From the NCBI GenBank assembly GCA_043769645.1, contig JAYVJC010000039.1, positions 1 to 18,876 on the forward strand: a stretch of 18,876 bases of DNA. The letters run 5' to 3'. Below the pieces are notes generated by a model. It saw only the letters and a program-made list of their open reading frames with translations, had not been told where the DNA came from and ran no database searches. Numbering within the stretch: position 1 is the first letter of the stretch; each line of letters opens with the position of its first letter. The position numbers were made by a program, and so were the translations under genes. This DNA is from JAYUDN01 sp043769645. Lineage in GTDB: Bacteria; Patescibacteriota; Gracilibacteria; BD1-5; UBA2023. This document shows, piece after piece, positions 7,072 through 17,000 of the stretch.

Positions 7072-7112
7072 GGTCACAAAAGTAGCTGAAAGGAGATATG
7101 GCTATGGTATTT

Positions 7113-7688
7113 CTAAAGATGGTGCGGATTATTTTTTAGAAAATATTCCCACAATACCCCTTTCGTTCGATCTTCCCCGATCTTTCATGTACGGACGAGA
7201 TCGATAATCTGTTCATGAGTATACCAATCAAAAGTAATGAATTCATCTTCCCCAAGGTCTTGCATTCCATTCTGATTGAATTCTCGAATGATGAAGTAGT
7301 AAAGATCCCACTCGATGGTCGCTCCACAGTGAGAAAGGTGGAACAGTTCAAGGTTTTCTTTTTCGAGGAATATCCCACACTCTTCTCGAGCTTCGATAGT
7401 CGCAGCATCCTTTGCCGCATCAAGCATTTCTCCTGAGTATGCCTTCATATCCACTATCCGGTCGAATACCTTCCCTCATGGAAGACGATAGTCAAAGTCT
7501 TTGTGTTCTCCACGATATTCCTTCGTCAGGAGGATTTTCCCTTCGTGTTCAAACAATAATCGAACCCCAGGAGGTCGTCGAGCGTTTTCGAAAAGTTTTA
7601 TCTTCCCATCGATCTCATACTCCTTCTCATAGAGCTCGATGATCCGACCCGTCGCGAGGATGTTGATTTTACCAGTTTCTTTCCACAT
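7113..7688 (-). CDS. NUDIX hydrolase (ADP-ribose pyrophosphatase-like)
   Basis: 191 aa with TGA at 7476-7478 (DYRLP-G-GKV) and 7185-7187 (VRT-G-KIGED) read as Gly; the stop is TAG. NUDIX enzymes cleave nucleoside diphosphates linked to another moiety, with Mg2+. The N-terminal beta region (KILLTKEYRGEHKDFDYRLP) leads to GGKV at 71-74 and the catalytic helix AATIEAREECGIF (95-107), which carries the metal-binding E99, E102 and E103. Two departures from the usual box are seen: about 12 extra residues between the Gly-Gly and the helix, and Ile98 where the box normally has Arg (REUXEE). The KEYR...DFDYRLPGGK pattern fits ADP-ribose or nucleotide-sugar pyrophosphatases, but the substrate is not certain. 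The gene sits between two copies of a diverged repeat. Confidence 0.88.
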
Positions 7689-7764
7689 AAAATGTTTGAT
7701 TTTTTAGGAAATAAAAAATATAATTTCTGATTTGTTTCTTTACTTTTGTTCATTTGATATTCTT

Positions 7765-7890
7765 TCGATGAAATTTTCGAAGAAATTTGGAACTGTCTGA
7801 GGCGCAAGCCGAGTTTTTCAAGTTTCCGAAAATGAATCGAGAAATGAATACAAAATGAACAAATAAAAGAAGAAGCTTTTAGTACTTTTT
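7765..7890. repeat. Diverged intergenic repeat, copy B
   Basis: Partner of copy A at 6959-7071, in the same orientation. It contains GAGGCGCAAGCCGAG, which copy A lacks. It fills the gap between the NUDIX start and the gatA stop. The rest of 7689-7911 shows no gene. Confidence 0.5.
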
Positions 7891-7911
7891 AATTATGAAA
7901 AGCGCTTTCTT

Positions 7912-9372
7912 TTACCATATTTTTGGTTTTTTTGAGCTGATTTTATTCTTCAGTGCCTGTTCGAGGAGATTCCCGACCATGAGACACTTTTCTTCTCCGA
8001 GGACGGGACCGAGGATCTGAAGGCCAACAGGAAGCTCGATAGATACATCATCCGGAGGAGAGGCAAATCCGACCGGAACGGTAAGCCCAGGAATCCCAGC
8101 CAGAGAGGCCGGAACGGTAAAGACATCTTCGAGGTAAAGTGCGAGGGGATCGTCCCCTTTTTGCCCAATCTTCCAGGCGACCGTAGGAGCGGTCGGAGTC
8201 ACAATCACATCCACCTGTTCGAATGCTTTTCGAAAGTCCTCACGAATCAGTTCGCGGATATTGGTCGCTTTTGTATAGTAGGCATCATAAAAACCACTCG
8301 AAAGGACAAATGATCCTACCATCGATCGACGCTTCACCTCATCTCCGAGGCCTTCATCTCGGTTATTGGTAATATCGAAGGCTCCCTCTGATTTATGACC
8401 ATACCGGATTCCATCATATCGAGCCATATTCGAAGCGACTTCAGCAGGGTTGATGATATAGTACGCAGACACACCATACTCCGTGTGCGGAAGAGAGAGA
8501 TCTACCACCTCAGCTCCGATTTCGCGAAGTTTCGCGATAGACTCATCGATCTCTCGTTTTACCCCCGCTTCGAGCCCATCGATAAAGTACTCTCGTGGGA
8601 TTCCGATCTTGACACCTCTAAGGTCTGTTCGAGTCCAGATAGCAGGATTGATAGTGGTGGGCTCATCGAGGGAAGTCGCATCCAATGGATCATGACCAGC
8701 TGTGATCTCATAGAGAAATCCTGCGTCTCGTACGGTCTTTGTGAGGTAGCCAGGAGTATCGAGAGATGAGGCTGCTGCAATCATCCCATATCGACTATTA
8801 CGACCATATCCCGGCTTGAATCCGACGACGCCACACATACTCGCGGGTTGTCGAATCGAACCACCCGTATCGGTGCCGAGAGCCGCTGGTACAAGCCCTG
8901 CTGCGACCGCTGCCGCAGATCCGGAACTCGTCCCTCCCGGGATTCTCGTAAGATCCCAGGGATTACGAGTCGGTCCGAAGGCACTATTTTCCCCACTTCA
9001 TCATAGGGCATATTCGTCCATATTGGTCTTTCCGAAGCTCAGAAGTCCTGCCTGTTTCATCCGCTCAGTGACGGTAGACTCATATGTCGGGATAAAATCC
9101 GCAAGCATTTTCGAAGCAGAAGTGGTACGAACTCACACTTCGCAAAATATATCCTTGACCGCAATAGGAAGGTGGTTTCCGATTCCCGGTTGAGAAAGAG
9201 CCTGTCCTGGGCTTGTCGAAGCATTTTCCTCTGGAAGCGTGGTAAACACATTGAGTTCGCCATTGTACTTTTTGGTTCGGTCAAGAAAATACGCATATAT
9301 TTCCTCGGAAGTCGCTTTTCCATCACGGATCATGTCAGAGAGTTCGAGGAGGGAGTAATTTTTGAAGTCCAT
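7912..9372 (-). CDS. gatA: Aspartyl/glutamyl-tRNA(Asn/Gln) amidotransferase subunit A
   Basis: 486 aa, normal for GatA. The amidase subunit frees ammonia from glutamine for GatB to convert Glu-tRNA(Gln) or Asp-tRNA(Asn). Amidase-signature residues: Lys73 (LPIAVKDIF), GGTSSGSAAAV at 146-156, and the nucleophile Ser172 in GTDTGGSIRQP. The position 24 residues before Ser172, usually the cis-Ser, is Thr148, followed by Ser149-Ser150. Other family blocks are SGENSAFGPTRNPWDLTRIP, VGFKPGYGRNSRYG and VPASLAGIPGLTVPVG. In-frame TGA codons lie at EV-G-VRTTSASKML and as a tandem TGA-TGA in EYAL-GG-SGEN, all at Gly positions. The stop is TAA. ATG at 9370-9372 fits the family start. gatB and gatC are not in the window. 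Residues near 55-65 look derived from a short repeat. Confidence 0.96.
9196..9222. repeat. Short repeat-like segment inside gatA
   Basis: On the gatA strand the bases GCTTCGACAAGCCCAGGA, then CAGGCTC, match the common interspersed repeat motif CTTCGACAAGCYCAGGACAGGCTC known from many bacterial genomes. It encodes the variable stretch ASTSPGQALS just before LPIAVKD, where other GatA proteins have an Ala/Gln-rich helix. Recognition is from memory of the motif, with no search. Confidence 0.4.
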
Positions 9373-9463
9373 GTGATTGAGATCAGGTAATACGAAGAGT
9401 GTAGGAAAATCTTTGGAAAATTCAAGTTTGGCTATCTACACGTATGAAGTATTAGTAGGAAGA

Positions 9464-9469
9464 ATTATA
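9464..9469 (-). promoter_or_regulatory. Candidate -10 box for gatA
   Basis: Read leftward, a perfect TATAAT lies about 90 bases before the gatA ATG. No convincing -35 box was found. It is back to back with the rightward promoter at 9483. Confidence 0.35.
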
Positions 9470-9482
9470 AAGGAAGAAATGA

Positions 9483-9511
9483 TTGACATACACATATAAA
9501 TTATATAATAT
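9483..9511 (+). promoter_or_regulatory. Promoter of the 9537-10995 two-gene unit
   Basis: A perfect TTGACA (9483-9488) is followed by a perfect TATAAT at 9504-9509 (15-base spacing) or TAATAT at 9506-9511 (17-base spacing). The predicted leader is about 20 bases. One of the strongest promoter matches in the window. Confidence 0.65.
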
Positions 9512-9536
9512 TTATATTTATACATATTACTACGCT

Positions 9537-10514
9537 ATGAGCACTATAAATAAACCGTTACCAGCAAATACTGGACTCCCCGGATTTTGAGAATCTATAC
9601 TATTTTACGAAACTCCTGTTTATTATTTTGATGATGTAGATGATCTTGCTGATAATGAAGTAGTACTTGATAATGGCATCGTGATACTTTGAGGAGGTGA
9701 AGATCTACAGGTGAAACCGGGTTTCGAGCCAATTGGTTGAAAAAGTTTCAATGAAAAAATCACACTCAGAGATATCCTGTCGCTCGGCAACATGAAAGTA
9801 ATCTGACCAGGTATAGTACAGGTATGGAATCACAAGGGAAATAGTATGTGACCATCTCAACAACTAGAAGGTTGTACCATCAGTATCGAGAGAGTAAAAA
9901 GTTTCGAAGTCGTAGCAACAGCACACTCACGATGAAGAAGAACTATCCCAAATTCAGCATGGAAAATCGCAATCCATAAGAATAGTGAAGGCACCTCTCT
10001 ATGAAAAGAAATTCCTATGCCTCTTGGCGCCTCTCCGGAAGGATGAAGGATTGTCTCTGATGCACTTATATCTGAATATGTTGTTACCGAAGTACAGCAT
10101 CAAGTGATGGTAGTTATGAGTGAACCATATCCAGATGGAAATATCACGAGAATAGATACGTTCTCTCGCAACATAATATCTGGAAGATTGTGAGTAGATT
10201 TTGACCTAGACCAACTCGAACCAAACACGATAGTAATCAATGGAGATATCTGAGACTTCGATATAGAAGATATCATCTGAGCGGCAGAAATAGATATGAC
10301 CAAACCGTCGATTATTGATATGACTCAAAAGCAGGTATTCTGAGGAAATATGGAATTTGTGTGAATAATGCCTGGATGGGAAATACAGGTCTATGAAAAT
10401 ATAAGAAATTCTGAATCAAAAAATCCGATTGACCTTCGTCTCGTATCAAACCATCAAGTAGTCATATACGAGCTTCTGAGAGACAATCGGAAAAGTAAAG
10501 GCCAAGTAATATAA
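9537..10514 (+). CDS. Unrecognised 325-aa protein with very high UGA-Gly use
   Basis: Open from ATG 9537 to TAA 10512 only when TGA is Gly: 13 of 33 Gly codons are TGA, so the standard code would hide the gene completely. The product begins MSTINKPLPANTGLPGFGES, has no signal peptide or membrane span, and is acidic and rich in beta-branched residues (VVLDNGIVILGGGEDLQVKP; VIGPGIVQVWNHKG). I recognise no domain. The regular hydrophobic strands with Gly turns suggest a beta-rich fold. Evidence for coding is the 978-base frame without TAA or TAG in AT-rich DNA, a strong promoter 26 bases upstream, and tight spacing (10 bases) to the lipoprotein gene. Function is unknown. The linked lipoprotein hints at an envelope-related role, but this is inference. 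Confidence 0.8.
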
Positions 10515-10524
10515 TTTCATTTTT

Positions 10525-10995
10525 ATGAACAAAAGTATCATACTTCCGAGTCTTGTCGCAGCACTCGCACTCGCTAGTTGTGGGAAAAAAGAAACATACG
10601 GAGTCCACTCTATCATACAGCAACATGGAAAAATTGTAGCGATGTTGGTTACTGCGTGATGAGAAGTGAAGTGTGCTTCTGAACTGGCATGAGTATTTCC
10701 CGTAAATACAGATACCATTATTCACAATAGGCCGAATACTCGCCTTCCCTATGAAGCAACGAGCTGAATCAAGGGAATACAAAAAGGGGCTACCTGAGTG
10801 GGAGCCTTCGAGAGCAAAAAAGATGACATATTTTCTATTACGGTTGGAGGGGCAAAAAAAGCACCAGTATTCCAGATATGACACTCAGTTACAAATATGT
10901 GAGTTGCTATAAAACTGATCGATCAGGAACAATTCGACACAGCAATGAAGGTTTGTGAACTCTACACTCAACCGAAAAAGGATTGAAAAAGATAG
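10525..10995 (+). CDS. Small lipoprotein, function unknown
   Basis: 156 aa with eight TGA codons read as Gly (half of its 16 Gly), including a tandem TGA-TGA; the stop is TAG. The N-terminus MNKSIILPSLVAALALASC is a classic type II signal with the lipobox LASC and lipidated Cys19, so the mature protein should be membrane-anchored outside the cytoplasm. The mature part (GKKETYGVHSIIQQHGKI...) has two more Cys (GEVKCASELAG; MKVCELYTQ) that could pair. No family is recognised. It lies 10 bases after the 325-aa gene and is followed by a hairpin at 11076-11093, so the two genes form one unit. Coding is convincing because of the well-formed lipoprotein signal in the right frame. Confidence 0.85.
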
Positions 10996-11075
10996 TTCAT
11001 TTACGAATAAGTAATCGGTCTGTATCTCATGTTCCGGTTTGCTTTCTCTTCCGTTTTCTATATAGTGAAGGGAAC

Positions 11076-11105
11076 GCACGAAGTTTTTCGTGCCATTTTC
11101 CGGTT
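11076..11105 (+). terminator. Hairpin terminator after the lipoprotein gene
   Basis: GCACGAA (11076-11082) pairs perfectly with TTCGTGC (11087-11093) around a GTTT loop, and a T-rich stretch (CATTTTCCGGTTTTC) follows. It is 80 bases after the lipoprotein stop. The T-run is broken, so strength is uncertain. 10996-11201 holds no gene. Confidence 0.5.
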
Positions 11106-11140
11106 TTCTAAGAGATATGTTTTCGATCTCGAAATGAATG

Positions 11141-11170
11141 TATTTTTGTACGTAAAAAGAGCTATATAAT
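11141..11170 (+). promoter_or_regulatory. Promoter of hisS
   Basis: A perfect TATAAT at 11165-11170, with a weak -35 candidate TATTTT at 11141-11146 (18-base spacing) or TTGTAC at 11146-11151 (too close, 13). An inverted repeat TTTCGA-TC-TCGAAA (11121-11134) lies just upstream and could be an operator. The leader would be about 25 bases and is pure AT/pyrimidine with no Shine-Dalgarno. Confidence 0.45.
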
Positions 11171-11201
11171 TTTTCACTTTTATTTTTTAATTTTAACTCT
11201 T

Positions 11202-12557
11202 ATGGAACTCCCACTCCGTGTCCGATGAATGCAGGATATATTCGGTGAATATCAGCGATATTTTACATTTCTGAAAAAAGTAGTACGACACGAGTTCCGA
11301 ACCAATGGATTTACGCGTATCATGACGCCGATCCTCGAACACAAAGAACTCATCGTCCGATCGACCGGCGAGTCGAGTGACATCGTGCAGAAAGAACTCT
11401 ATGAATTCCTCGATAAGAAATGACGTGAGCTCGTGATGAAGCCTGAGAGTACTCCAGGAGTGATGCGCGCCTATATCGAACATATGCTTACTGAACCACA
11501 ACCCGTCTACCTCTACTATATCGAACCACACTTTCGATATGATCGTCCACAAAAGGGACGATACCGCCAGTTTTATCAGGTGGGAGCCGAGATCATCGGG
11601 GAAGAGGACCCGATCCTTGATGCGAAGATGATGTACATCATGCGCAATATACTCGAAGGGCTCGGCCTCGGTGGAACCTATACCCTCAAGATCAACTCCC
11701 TCGGAGTCCCAAAAGAACGGGAGAAATACCTCCTCGAACTCCAGTCATTTTTCGAAAACAAGAAACACCTCCTCGACGAGATCGATCTCGCACGCCTCGA
11801 GAAGAATCCACTGCGTCTTCTCGATAGTAAGCATGAGGATGTCCGAGAGCTTCTGAAGATTGCTCCGAAGATGACTGACTTTCTCAAAAAAGACTCCCTC
11901 GAGTTCTATGGGAAAGTGAAGGAATACCTCGATATTCTCGGTGTCCCGTATGAAGAGGATCCGACCCTGGTGCGAGGTCTCGACTACTACTCACATACCG
12001 TCTGGGAATTCGTCGATGGGAGTGGTCGGACGCAGGATGCCTTCGGTGGCGGTGGGCGGTATGACGGACTCTCGAAATCGATCGGATGGAAGGAAGAAAT
12101 CCCGGCTGTCGGATTTGCCTTCGGGGCAGAGCGACTGATCGAAGCGATGATGGATCGCGGGGTCAAACTCAAAAATAAAGACAAGATCCACCTCTATATC
12201 ATGCAGCTCGGAGATGAGGCGAAGAAGCTCGCCCTCCCACTCAACATCGAAGCTCGTACGAAAGGCCTCAATAGCCTCCTCTCTCTCGGAACCCCGAGTA
12301 TCAAGGTCCAGCTCAAGAAGGCAAACCGTGTGGGAGCAAGATTCGTCGCGGTCATCGGGATCATGGAAGCGAAGAAGTGAGTCTGTCAGCTCAAAGATAT
12401 GGAGAAATGAACCCAGGTCGAAGTCACCCTCGCGGAACTCCTCGACCGGGTCATAGCGGAAGTCGGCACAGATACGTTGTCATTCTACCATCCAAGTCGA
12501 GACTTCATCATCCAAGAACCTATCGTCGTGAGTGAGGGTATGACTCCTCAGATATAA
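11202..12557 (+). CDS. hisS: Histidyl-tRNA synthetase
   Basis: 451 aa, class II synthetase charging tRNA-His in the cytoplasm. Motif 1 region: LRVRGMQDIFGEYQRYF and FTRIMTPILEHKELIVRSTG. Motif 2: LVMKPESTPGVMRAYIEHM with YRQFYQVGAEIIG. HisRS-specific motif: LVRGLDYYSHTVWEF, with the catalytic Arg258. Motif 3: FGGGGRYDGL and AVGFAFGAERL. The anticodon-binding domain starts at about KIHLYIMQLGDEAKKLAL. TGA is read as Gly four times: VR-G-MQD (the invariant RG near the N-terminus), DKK-G-RELVMKPE, EAKK-G-VCQLKD and MEK-G-TQVEV. The last two would cut off the C-terminal about 65 residues under the standard code. The stop is TAA. The anticodon domain continues for about 30 unusual residues (FYHPSRDFIIQEPIVVSEG) at the C-terminus. 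Confidence 0.97.
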
Positions 12558-12619
12558 AATACTACTCCTCTCTCCATGTCGGGCCTGATAGAATTATAAA
12601 TTTCTTCTATAAATGAATG

Positions 12620-12651
12620 AAAAAATACCCTGAATTTTCTGGGTATTTTTT
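12620..12651. terminator. Bidirectional terminator between hisS and the surface operon
   Basis: AAAAAATACCC (12620-12630) and GGGTATTTTTT (12641-12651) form a perfect 11-bp stem around a 10-base loop, with T-runs in both directions. It serves rightward hisS and the leftward surface operon, whose last stop is at 12670. Confidence 0.9.
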
Positions 12652-12669
12652 GTATATAGTAGATCAAGA

Positions 12670-13977
12670 CTAATAACAACCGATCTGATTTACGATTGAA
12701 GGAATATTTTTTGGACCTTCTTCGCATGGTTCTCAGTTTGCTACAAAGTAATAAGCAGATGATAGACAAGCATCCCCGTCGGGTATCAGAAGATCTGGTG
12801 AAATATTTCCCCATGGGTGTGAACCGGTCGTACATACTGGTCCATCCGGGTAACCAGAACACTTTCATGTTGAGCGACCAACCGTAGTACGAGAACTAGT
12901 AGTAGTCCAGTTATAATATCCTTTCCATCACGCAACGTCATTCCCAGGTAAAGCGGTACAAGAACCATTATTCAGTCGACACAGTGCAGATCTATCAAAA
13001 GGATTCATATCTACAATATTACCCCCATTATCTATACACCACTTCTCACTGAAGTATGAGATTTTTGAACCAGCTTCATCTGGTATGAGAGCAGCATGTG
13101 TACGGTCTGGATTCGTCACAGTACCAAAGCTCACTTCATAGTTTGGATACCATGGCCCCGTACCTAGAGGACTACCATCATAAATTTCAGTTATAATTTG
13201 TACTTTGTTATCTGCTGTAAGGTTGACAGTAATGAGAAATTGATTATCTCATGCATTGTATAGCATATATCTCTTATTAAACTTCAGAGGGAAGTTTGTT
13301 CAGAAAAGATAGTGTATTTCTTGTCATCTATTCATATAGTCAGTAGCAAGTCATGTAGGAATTATTACTCGTACAAGAGTGGGAATACCTCTACCTCAGC
13401 CATAGTAAGTAACATTCTTCGTAATTGAAACATTATTTACATCGCCGCAAGGACCCGCATCACACATCGTTCCTGTAACTGTCTCAGCAGGAATAGGACT
13501 ATCTCTACTAGCGGAACAAGTAGCGTTTCCACCAGAAGCATTACATGTCCAGACCGCGGTAGATCAGGGCTCAGGAAAGGCTGTATTCGTAGAAATCCCC
13601 ACATCACACTGATTATCCGACCCATAGTCTGAAGCAAAAGAAGGATACGTTTTCCCATCGGCACTTCCACATTTTCATACAAGACAGGCATTTATACTTG
13701 CTCAGATAGAGGGGGCGTAGATCTTGAAAGCATTCCATTCTCAAAGTGTATTCGTAGGGACAAATATGGCTGTTCCCGACGGAGCTCATACATCTTTACA
13801 CTCACTGTATGCACTTATAGTCGAAATAGTTGGAGAAGAAACCATCCATCAAGTAGTAATCGTTCCGAGTGCTTGTACACTCTGGAAAGAGATACATACC
13901 CACAGGGAAATCAGTATCCCAAACCTGAGAAACAATGAGGAGTATAGATTTTTATGAAAACGTAGAGAGGGAAACAT
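12670..13977 (-). CDS. Secreted Cys-rich surface protein
   Basis: 435 aa with about 14 TGA codons read as Gly; the stop is TAG. The N-terminus has a basic start, a hydrophobic core (FGILISLWVCISF) and an AXA-like cleavage site SVQA|LG near residue 36. The mature protein holds 16 Cys, an even number, consistent with disulfides. About residues 80-165 contain KCGSADGKTYPSFASDYGSD, then QCDVGISTNTAFPEPGSTAV and WTCNASGGNATCSAS. That Cys/Trp pattern is one I associate with repeats in surface proteins of candidate-phylum bacteria. The C-terminal half is rich in Tyr, Trp and Asn (GPWYPNYEVSFG; WKGYYNWTTTSSRT). No enzyme motif is seen. It begins 27 bases after the stop of the S74 protein, in the same direction, so both are likely secreted together; a partner or cap role is inference. 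ATG at 13975-13977 gives the signal peptide. Confidence 0.87.
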
Positions 13978-14004
13978 ACAAAGAAAATTATTATTGCGAG
14001 AAGT

Positions 14005-17000
14005 TTAATGAATACTTGACTTCAGTGTTTTGACTTCTTCTCGAAGTGATTCGATTTCTTTTTGTTGGGCTTTGATCGACTCGATAAGAGGAGCCACGAG
14101 GTTACCGTACTCGACTGATTTGAATCCAGTTTCAGGATTCGTATGGACGATATCTGGAAATACCTTCTCAACTTCTTGTGCGATGACTCAGATATCAGGT
14201 TTATTGGTAGACTTCCAGTCGAAGGTATATCCACTCAGTGAGAGGATTTTCTCGAGTGAATTATCAAGAGGGACAATATGAGTCTTGAGTCTTTTGTCTG
14301 AGGCATAGAAGAATCCTCCTCCAGCCGTGACATTTCCAGGATTCGTCATATTCCCATTTTTATCAATGGTGAGCATAGTTCCTCCTGCCGACCATCCTCA
14401 GATACGGAAGGCATCATCTGGATCGAGACCTATATTCACCGCAAACCTGCCACTTCTGTGGAATGACATACCAGCTGGACCATTATCATCTGAGTAGGCT
14501 TCGAGGTTATATGAACTCGTATTGACTATACTACTACTCGCTCACTTATTCGAAGTGAAGTATTTCACTATACCTGATGCAAGGGTCTGGCTCGTCGTGA
14601 GATCCATAGCGTCACTGGCATATCCGAGAGCAGTCGTTGGTTTACCACTTACTCCTGTCCAAGCTACTCACCCGGCAGTATTGGCATAGTTTACGCTGAA
14701 ATTACTCGGATTCCATACATACATATTATTTCCATCGGTGGACCCCCAAAGCCAGGTTGGTTGGCCAGGCTGACCAATATAGTTAAAGTTCATATCAGCA
14801 CCATCTGCACGGCGTGGGTAGGCACGACCAGCTGTGAAATCAGGCTTTCCTGAGATATTGGTCCAAGCCACAGTATTTGCAGATCCAGCAGTCGTCGCAT
14901 AGGTCGCACTATTCGCATTTCCAGAGAGATTTCCGACGAAGTTTGGAGCCGTGATATTACCTCCAGCAGTTATACTACCAATATTATTCTGATTTCCAGC
15001 GTTATCCCAATAACTCAACCAACTTACTCATCCACCACCGAGAAAGCCTATGACGTTACTATCGGCATGAATATACTTCACTCCACCTGGTGATTGATCA
15101 TCATGGAGGGTGATATAAGTATAAGTTCCTCAGGCATTCGAAACATCGAGACCATTTTTAACAGTAAGAGTTCCTTGGGTAGTCAGATTTCCAGCATTGT
15201 CGAGGGTTGAGATCATAGCATCCGTATTACTTCTCCACTCATATCCATTCTGAGATCCGAAGTAGGTACGACCTCCAGTGGTGAAGTGAAATCTATTGGC
15301 ACCATCTGAAGTACTTGTAAGCCAAGCATCATTCGGGAATGTGGAAGCTGATGATGGACTCTGCCAAGTCGCGAGACCACTCGCATCACTCGTGAGGACT
15401 TTATTGGCTCATGGACTTCCTCCTGCGATCTTGACTTGACCCGCGAGATAGAGGTTATTCCATTTCTGTCCGTCACTTCCGATATCTCGATAGGTCATCG
15501 GAGCACTCGCATCTGGGAGGAGTGATCAGGATATTGATACATTCGAGACCGTTCGGTTGACGAGTTTATCGACGATGAGTTTTCCTTGAACTGTGAGGTC
15601 TCCAGCGACATCGAGTTTGGTTCCTGGACTCGTAGTTCCGATACCGACGTTCCCAGTAGTATTCGCGAAGAGGACGCCTGATCGGTATGAGAGGTTTCCA
15701 CCATTTGGTACATCAAACGTAGATCCACCACCACCAACCTGCAGTTCTCCATCAGTTCTCATGATACCAGTATCTTGATAGATGTTTTTCCCTCCTGCAC
15801 TTCGTATCCAGTCACTATCAACCATAAACCATCCTCCACCACTCGTAAACTTCATAGCACCGGGAATAGTAAGATCACCATTTTTTGTGAGGGTCATTCG
15901 AGTATTTCCTGGCGTAATTCACATATCTGACCATCCTCCTATACGGATAGCATCGTCTGGATCGAGACCCATGTTGACAGCATAATATCATCCACGATGA
16001 AACGATAAGCCTGCGGCTCCTCCATCAGTTGAGTACGCTTCGAGTCCATAGGTATTATTATCTTTTACATAACTTCCGGCTCACTTATTCGAAGTGAAGT
16101 ATTTCGTCGCACCATTTGCAAGCGTCTGTACAGTCGTTGTATTCATAGCATCACTGGCATATCCAAGAGTAGTAGTTGGTGTGCCGGTCACTCCAGTCCA
16201 AGGGACAGAGTTCGCACTACTCGCATTTCCTGAGAGATTTCCTACGAAGTTAGGTGCAGTGATAGAACCTGCTGTCTGGAAGTTTCCACTCGTAGCATTG
16301 AGTCCAGCGATTGGAGCAGCTCCCTGTCTTCCCCATGTGAATCCTCGACCTGTGCTTCAGGCATCCATCTGCATCTTGATCGAATAGTCAGTTACCGGAC
16401 CATATTGGTAGAGTCACCCTGCCCCCATGCTTATCTTGTAATTCGTACAATCCTGCCAGAAACAGATTCCATTTCCGTCTCAAGCCGTCACGTTGTAGTA
16501 CGGATTAGTAGAGGTTATATAGCCATAACTATTATCCCAATTTGTATTTCCATCTGTGATATAACCAGGCCCATTGGTAAGCTGACTCAGATTTGTAAGG
16601 CTTGCCTGTGTCCATACTGCACTATCATTGGAATATATTGGTCCGGCCTTAAGAGTCTCATATCCAGTACCCGGATTATTACGAATCTGTATAGATCCAT
16701 CACTTGGCATCATAATCTGAGATGCTACTCTTCCTGACCAATGGAATGCTAGATGAGGAGCTTCATTGATAGTTCCTGCTCATGCTCATGCAAGATTTGA
16801 TTCACGAATCTGTATGGCACTGGAATAAGCACTATTTACAGAATTGGTAGCAATTCCATATGGTGCTTGTGCCGTATCATGGATGACAAAATTTGATGCA
16901 CTATAGCCATTAAGCATAGCTGCATTTCCAGAAGTCGCTGCATACGTAGCATTCCCGGAGAGATTTCCTACAAAGGTAGGTGCGGTGATAGTACCTCAAG

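Noticed and set aside
7098..7139. AGGAG followed by ATG and a 13-codon reading frame
   Set aside because: The spacing to ATG is only two bases, the peptide is tiny, and it overlaps the end of the NUDIX gene on the other strand.
11202..12557. hisS, gatA, prfA, tag and NUDIX as pseudogenes split by stop codons
   Set aside because: All interruptions are TGA at Gly positions and none is TAA or TAG, so this is recoding and not decay.
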